The notes below the pieces were generated by a model, which worked only from the letters and a program-made list of their open reading frames with translations, was not told the origin of the DNA and did not search any database. Positions 60,648 to 64,000 of a DNA stretch of 64,000 nucleotides are shown here, in pieces. The position numbers were made by a program, and so were the translations under genes. How positions within the stretch are numbered: position 1 is the stretch's first letter; each line of letters begins with the position of its first letter. This stretch comes from Verrucomicrobiota bacterium (GTDB lineage Bacteria > Verrucomicrobiota > Verrucomicrobiia > Chthoniobacterales > Chthoniobacteraceae). Location: contig VFJQ01000014.1 in assembly GCA_009885995.1 (NCBI GenBank), positions 90,549 through 154,548 on the forward strand, given 5' to 3'.

Positions 60648-61532
60648 TTACGCCTCGCTCTTCCGTCCGAAGAATTTCTTGAGCAAGGCCACCAGCGCGA
60701 CGAGCCCGATGATCACGAACTTCTTCCCCGCGATCAGCCCGGCGATCAGCACCTTGAAGAATCCCGTCTTCGCCAGCACGCCGCCCGCGACGAGCGCGGC
60801 GAGGCCGTAGGTCGCGACCTTGTCGGTCGAGGCGTTGAAGTCCGCGTAGCGGTGGCCTTCCTGGAAATCCACCGCGCTCAGGATGCCCGGCGTGGCCCGC
60901 ACGATCTCGGCGAGCTGCGAGACACCCGCCACCGCGTTGAGCACCAGCACTCCGCGCCGGCCGAGGATGCGGATGTTGTAGTTGAGCGTATTTTCATCGC
61001 CGCCGTCGAACTTGAGCTCCTTCGCCCAGTAGATCTTTTTCGTCTTCGCATCGTAGTGCGGCGGCGTGGCCCAGCCGACGAGTTCCACCGCCGGATACCC
61101 CTGCTTCACGCGCTCCTTGTTCGCTTCGCGCGCGCCCTCCTTCATCTTCTTCAACTCGTCGTCGTAATCGATCTTCGCAGCGTCGTCGTCCTTGATGTAG
61201 CCGCTCTCCTCATACTGCACGACCACCGCCCACGAGTCCCGGTCGGCGGGTGATTTGCCCGCGGGCAGCAGCAAGCCGAGCGGCTTTTCCTCCATCGGCG
61301 GGTTGCCCCACAGATCCACCAGCACCTTCTCCGCATCGGCAGGCCCGAGGTAGCGCAGCGAATGCGGCAGCGTGAGCTTCGCCATGCCGTCGGAAAGCGT
61401 GATCTCGCCGTGCTGATAGCGGAGCCCATCGAGGAGCTTCTGCATTTCCGCCCGCATCGCATCGGCATCCGCTGGCGCGGCGAACGTGAGGACCGGGACG
61501 AAGAACAGCGCGGCAAGCAGAGTGGGTTTCAT
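60648..61532 (-). CDS. DUF2167 membrane protein
   Basis: 294 residues from the ATG at 61532 with a signal peptide (LLAALFFVPVLTFA). The body has LPHSLRYLGPADAEKVLVDL, GWATPPHYDAKTKKIYWAKE and LNYNIRILGRRGVLVLNAVA, which are DUF2167 patterns. Two C-terminal membrane helices (GLAALVAGGVLAKTGFFKVL and VIIGLVALVALLKKFFG). Family function is unknown. Converges with mscL. Confidence 0.87.
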   Translation of the reverse strand: MKPTLLAALFFVPVLTFAAPADADAMRAEMQKLLDGLRYQHGEITLSDGMAKLTLPHSLRYLGPADAEKVLVDLWGNPPMEEKPLGLLLPAGKSPADRDSWAVVVQYEESGYIKDDDAAKIDYDDELKKMKEGAREANKERVKQGYPAVELVGWATPPHYDAKTKKIYWAKELKFDGGDENTLNYNIRILGRRGVLVLNAVAGVSQLAEIVRATPGILSAVDFQEGHRYADFNASTDKVATYGLAALVAGGVLAKTGFFKVLIAGLIAGKKFVIIGLVALVALLKKFFGRKSEA

Positions 61533-61580
61533 CGTGCCGGCCCCTTGATCCGAAAACGGATGTGCCCGCAAGCGTTCTCG

Positions 61581-62654
61581 TCAGAGCTTCACCGCGAAGT
61601 CGTCGCTCTCCGTGACTGACTCCACGAAGCCCGCCAGCAGCGCGATGACTTTCTCCACATCCGCGAGATCGGCCATCTCCACGACCGAGTGCATGTAGCG
61701 CAGCGGCAGCGACACGAGCGCGCTCGGGATGCCTTCGCGCACGTCGAAGATCACGTCCGTATCCGTGCCGCTGTAGCGGCCGCTACTCTCGTGCTGGATC
61801 GGGATTTTCGCCGCCGCCGCGACCTTGAGCAGCCGTGCGACCACGTTCGGGTGATTGCACGTCCCATGCGTCACCGAAGGTCCGCCGCCGAGCTTCACCT
61901 CACCATGCGTCGCTTGATCGATCCCGGGCGTATCGGTCGCGTGCGTCACATCGAGCACGATGCACACATCCGGCATGAGTCGGTGCGCGACCATCTTCGC
62001 GCCGTGCCCGCCGATCTCCTCCTGCACCGCATTCACCGCGATGACGGTCGAGCGCAGCTTCCGCTTGCTCAGCCGCGCGATGACTTGCGCGAGGATGAAA
62101 CCGCCGAGCCGATTATCGAGCGCACGGCCGACGATGCGGTTCGTGCCGAACTCCTCCGCCGCATCCGCATACACGCCGGGGATGCCGACGCGCAGCCCGA
62201 GCTTCGCCACGTCTTCCGCGCTCGATGCGCCCACATCGACATACAGCTCGTGAATCTTCGGCACCTTCTCGTCGGTCTTATCCTTGCGCAGATGGATCGC
62301 CGTATTCCCGATAATCCCGGTCACCGGCCCCTTCTCGCCGAGGAAGCGCAGCCGCCGCCCGCGCGCCGTCGCCGTATCGCTGCCGCCCACCCGATCGAGC
62401 CGCAGGAAGCCGTCCTTGGTGATCTGCTTGATGATGAAGCCGATCTCGTCCGCATGCGCTTCGAGCATGATTCGCCTGGCCTTCTTCCCGCCGCCGTCGA
62501 GCGTCGCCCACGCCGTGCCGTAGGCGTCGTTTTCCACCCGGTCGGCGAAGCCGCGCACGTAGCTCGCCCACACGCGCTGGCCGGCAGTTTCCCAGCCAGT
62601 CGGGCTCGGGGTATTGAGGAGATTGAAGAGGAAGGTTTTCGCTTTGGCATCCAT
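61581..62654 (-). CDS. M42-family metallo-aminopeptidase
   Basis: 357 residues from the ATG at 62654; in-frame sequence further upstream is a translation of a minisatellite and not part of the protein. Metal ligands: His in MLEAHADEIGF, Asp in RALDNRLGG, Glu-Glu in NAVQEEIGGHG, Asp in VLDVTHATDTPG, His in RYMHSVVEM. Cuts N-terminal residues from peptides, as tetrahedral aminopeptidases of this family do. Usual length. A 15-bp tandem repeat lies 40 bases upstream. Confidence 0.92.
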   Translation of the reverse strand: MDAKAKTFLFNLLNTPSPTGWETAGQRVWASYVRGFADRVENDAYGTAWATLDGGGKKARRIMLEAHADEIGFIIKQITKDGFLRLDRVGGSDTATARGRRLRFLGEKGPVTGIIGNTAIHLRKDKTDEKVPKIHELYVDVGASSAEDVAKLGLRVGIPGVYADAAEEFGTNRIVGRALDNRLGGFILAQVIARLSKRKLRSTVIAVNAVQEEIGGHGAKMVAHRLMPDVCIVLDVTHATDTPGIDQATHGEVKLGGGPSVTHGTCNHPNVVARLLKVAAAAKIPIQHESSGRYSGTDTDVIFDVREGIPSALVSLPLRYMHSVVEMADLADVEKVIALLAGFVESVTESDDFAVKL

Positions 62655-62693
62655 TGGGCCGCGCATACTGCACGAAAGCGCGCCCCACGCCAC

Positions 62694-62753
62694 CACCACG
62701 CTGCCTCCCACCACGCTGCCTCCCACCACGCTGCCTCCCACCACGCTGCCTCC
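62694..62753. repeat. 15-bp minisatellite, four perfect copies
   Basis: CACCACGCTGCCTCC repeated four times (62694-62708, 62709-62723, 62724-62738, 62739-62753). It lies in the 226-base divergent region between the M42 peptidase and the response regulator, where copy number could change promoter spacing. Confidence 0.92.
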
Positions 62754-62880
62754 CGCTAGATCCTTGTTTTTTTCGTTCGAGGCAAATCCGATACGCCCGC
62801 AAGTCGCCTGAGCTGCGAATGAGCGGGATGAGCCGCGCCCTTCTCCTACTATTGCCGACCGCGAAAGTAGGGCATTGCGA

Positions 62881-63552
62881 ATGAGCGCCGCAACCGAGGC
62901 ACCTGTGCGCATTCTCCGCGCTGATCACCCGGCGTCGGAAAGCGTGCTTCTCGCGGAGGATCACCGACCGACGCGCGAAGCCCTGCGCACTTTGCTCGAG
63001 CAGAAAGGCTACGAGGTGACGGCGGTGAGCAATGGCAGCGACGCCATCGAGGTTCTGGTTCGCCCGGATGGTCCGTCGATCGGGGTCATCGACTGGATGA
63101 TGCCGGGTGCCAGCGGACTGGATGTCTGTCGAGCGGTGCGCGCTGCTGTCCCGATGCGTTACGTTTATCTCATCATGGTCACGGCGCGCGATGGGGAGGA
63201 GGATGTCGCGCAGGCGCTCGCCGTCGGGGCGGATGATTTCATTCGCAAACCGTGCGGCCCAGCGGAGTTGATTGCGCGTGTCCGCAGTGGGCAGCGGACC
63301 ATCGGATTCGAGCGCAACCTCGCCGCGCGCGTGGCCGAACTCGAAGAACTGGTCGAGCGCATCCGCCGGCTCAAGCGGCTGCTGCCGATCTGCATGTATT
63401 GCAAAAAGGTGCGCAACGACTCGGATTACTGGCAGGAGATTGAGGCCTACATTCACCACGAGACCGGCACGGACTTTTCCCGCGGCATCTGCCCCGACTG
63501 CATGCCGGGCGTGCTGAGCGGCGAGATCGAGCCAGCACTCCTCTCATCATGA
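62881..63552 (+). CDS. Response regulator with C-terminal CxxC zinc-ribbon-like domain
   Basis: 223 residues from the ATG at 62881. Receiver domain about 20-140: acidic pair in VLLAEDHRPTREAL, phospho-Asp in GVIDWMMPGASG, Thr in IMVTARDGEED, Lys in DFIRKPCGPAEL. A short coiled coil (RVAELEELVERIRRLKRL) leads to ICMYCKKVRND, then YWQEIEAYI and GICPDCMPG: two CxxC pairs that may bind zinc or iron, as in many sensor kinases with the LPICxxCKKIR tail. No DNA-binding domain. Overlaps the sensor gene by ATGA. Confidence 0.9.
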   Translation: MSAATEAPVRILRADHPASESVLLAEDHRPTREALRTLLEQKGYEVTAVSNGSDAIEVLVRPDGPSIGVIDWMMPGASGLDVCRAVRAAVPMRYVYLIMVTARDGEEDVAQALAVGADDFIRKPCGPAELIARVRSGQRTIGFERNLAARVAELEELVERIRRLKRLLPICMYCKKVRNDSDYWQEIEAYIHHETGTDFSRGICPDCMPGVLSGEIEPALLSS

Positions 63553-64000
63553 AAACGGACCCAACCTCAGTCACAAACCAGCCCGGCGCTTCGCCGAGCG
63601 CGCAACTGCGTGCGGACATCACCGAACGCAGGCAGGCAGAGGAGGTGCTGCTCAAGGCCGGGGCTTTGCAGAGCGCGATCTTCAACAGCGCCAACTTCTC
63701 GAGCATCGCCACGGACGCGAAGGGCGTCATTCAGATCTTCAACGTCGGCGCCGAGCGCATGCTGGGCTACGCGGCTGGCGAAGTGATGAACAAGATCACG
63801 CCGGCCGACATTTCCGATCCGCAGGAAGTGATCGCGCGCGCCAAAGCGCTGAGCGCCGAGCTCGGCACCCCGATTACGCCGGGCTTCGAGGCCCTGGTAT
63901 TCAAGGCCGCCCGCGGGATCGAGGACATCTACGAGCTGACCTACATCCGTAAGGATGGGAGCCGGTTCCCGGCGGTGGTGTCCGTTACGGCGCTGCGCGA
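63549..64000 (+). CDS. PAS-domain sensor (histidine kinase-like), N-terminal part
   Basis: The frame is open from the ATG at 63549 (inside the previous stop, ATGA) to the window end, 150 codons. After a short coiled-coil stretch (LRADITERRQAEEVLLKAGA) comes a PAS domain: SAIFNSANFSSIATDAKGVI, FNVGAERMLGYAAGEVMNK, YIRKDGSRFPAVVSVTAL. This PAS type is common in multi-PAS hybrid histidine kinases; the kinase part would lie beyond the window. It probably signals to the regulator just upstream. Confidence 0.8.
   Translation, partial: MKTDPTSVTNQPGASPSAQLRADITERRQAEEVLLKAGALQSAIFNSANFSSIATDAKGVIQIFNVGAERMLGYAAGEVMNKITPADISDPQEVIARAKALSAELGTPITPGFEALVFKAARGIEDIYELTYIRKDGSRFPAVVSVTALR

Noticed and set aside
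62655..62912. N-terminal extension of the M42 peptidase running through the minisatellite.
   Set aside because: It would begin with a GGSVV repeat translation that no M42 protein has. The ATG at 62654 gives the normal family start.

Overview
The window looks like a chromosome segment of a high-GC member of the Verrucomicrobiota; the class cannot be fixed from sequence alone. Three things point there: a dense set of secreted sulfatases, very large secreted proteins built from PA14, LamG, autotransporter-associated beta-strand and Calx-beta/NDNF-type repeats, and a DUF5069 gene. Most starts lack a clear Shine-Dalgarno sequence, and genes are packed with ATGA overlaps. No rRNA, tRNA or CRISPR array was seen.

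Region 1 (1-21.7 kb) is a plus-strand locus that I infer is for breakdown of sulfated polysaccharides. It has seven Cys-type S1 sulfatases with signal peptides, a 2,274-residue PA14/heparinase-like/LamG/beta-strand-repeat protein, a predicted six-hairpin lipoprotein, a secreted three-module RidA-like protein, a secreted epoxide hydrolase-like protein, and the tail of an alpha/beta hydrolase. One methyltransferase lies in the opposite direction. Three of the sulfatases lack the His of the usual GKWH motif. One sulfatase carries an in-frame palindromic repeat, and two gene junctions share a 55-bp exact repeat.

Region 2 (21.7-30.2 kb, minus strand) is a complete type I Wadjet operon, jetABCD (DUF3375, DUF4194, SMC-like ATPase, DUF3322/DUF2220 nuclease). 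Wadjet is a known plasmid-restricting defence system. A 16-bp palindrome touches the jetA start codon, and recQ lies directly upstream on the same strand.

Region 3 (30.3-40.8 kb) holds a PQQ-propeller protein, a hydroxyisobutyrate dehydrogenase-family enzyme, DUF5069, a roughly 2,050-residue Calx-beta/NDNF surface protein split by an apparent one-base frameshift, a PduO-type adenosyltransferase and a stand-alone LAB_N membrane protein.

Region 4 (40.9-51.5 kb) has a ketosynthase plus a Cys-less short ketosynthase-like partner; a manganese-type ABC importer divergent from mntR with a palindromic operator between them; a lipoprotein and an exported methyltransferase; and an overlapping prmA-glycerate kinase-fabD-STAS set.

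Region 5 (51.5-54.7 kb) is an accessory patch: a repeat element, a gene remnant, two unknown genes of visibly lower GC, and a complete IS1182-like element with CTAG target duplications.

Region 6 (54.8-64 kb) is mostly housekeeping: rarA, apbE, a lipoprotein, yqeY-like/ispD/M16 peptidase in overlap, mscL, a DUF2167 membrane protein, an M42 aminopeptidase with a 15-bp minisatellite upstream, and a response regulator overlapping a PAS-domain sensor gene cut by the window edge.
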